In this document: one piece after another, positions 14,735-14,788 of the stretch
How positions within the stretch are numbered: the stretch's first letter is position 1
Layout: each line of letters begins with the position of its first letter
From: Lachnospiraceae bacterium
Lineage (GTDB): Bacteria; Bacillota_A; Clostridia; Lachnospirales; Lachnospiraceae
Direction of reading: 5' to 3'
DNA: 14,788 nucleotides
Assembly: GCA_017613055.1 (NCBI GenBank)
Contig: JAGAES010000010.1
Location: 1 to 14,788 of the forward strand
Translations under genes and position numbers: made by a program
Notes under the pieces: generated by a model
Seen by the model: the letters and a program-made list of their open reading frames with translations, nothing else
What the model was told of the DNA's origin: nothing
Database searches by the model: none

Positions 14735-14788
14735 TTACTCTTCTTTCTTCCGGCGTCCGATGACGAACAATCCGAAAAGCATCATGCC
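14735..14788 (-). CDS. C-terminus of a membrane protein (partial)
   Basis: Reading leftward from the window edge, 17 codons precede a TAA at 14735-14737. They encode a hydrophobic stretch (G-M-M-L-F-G-L-F-V-I-G) followed by R-R-R-K-K-E-E. This is the end of a transmembrane anchor with a positively charged cytoplasmic tail, as in sortase-sorted or other C-anchored proteins. The body of the gene lies outside the window, so no function can be given. It converges on thiM and shares its terminator. Confidence 0.6.
   Translation of the reverse strand, partial: GMMLFGLFVIGRRKKEE

Overview
The window looks like chromosomal DNA from a Gram-positive anaerobe of the Clostridia, most likely Lachnospiraceae. 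The grounds are GGAGG-type ribosome binding sites, consensus sigma-A promoters, many hairpin-plus-U-tract terminators, DegV and Cthe_2159-type proteins, lipobox and Lys-tailed membrane anchors, and a moderately high GC content. This assignment is an inference; no rRNA or other taxonomic marker is present.

Layout. 1-1567: a minus-strand surface protein with a cysteine-rich membrane anchor (73-1419), preceded by tRNA-Ala(GGC) (1495-1567) with its own promoter and terminator. 1648-2280: a DUF4230 membrane-anchored protein. 2392-7838: a tight four-gene minus-strand operon, in transcription order an unrecognised 383-aa protein, a 759-aa coiled-coil/MoxR-like AAA+ ATPase, a 304-aa protein that may have a vWA-like fold, and a TelA-family protein. 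This operon is the best candidate for a poorly described system. A strong terminator lies directly in front of its first ribosome binding site, leaving no room for a promoter between them, so expression probably depends on read-through or attenuation. 7952-8944: degV with a perfect consensus promoter. 9047-9246: an intergenic segment with unexplained RNA-like structure. 9247-10628: a two-gene operon of a histidine phosphatase and a metallo-beta-lactamase-fold hydrolase.

10795-12117 (plus strand): a Cthe_2159-type beta-helix lipoprotein whose ribosome binding site sits in a hairpin. 12118-12626: a noncoding stretch with a terminator, a 74-bp tandem repeat array and a second terminator. 12627-13442 (minus): a probable PD-(D/E)XK nuclease of unknown role. 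13808-14680 (plus): thiM, hydroxyethylthiazole kinase, followed by a bidirectional terminator shared with the 3' end of a membrane-protein gene cut by the window edge (14735-14788, minus).

As a working model, the four-gene operon encodes an AAA+ machine (ATPase plus possible vWA-type adaptor) that acts with TelA in an envelope or toxic-agent stress response. That role is inferred from domain types and gene order only. The remaining genes look like ordinary housekeeping or surface functions in independent transcription units.
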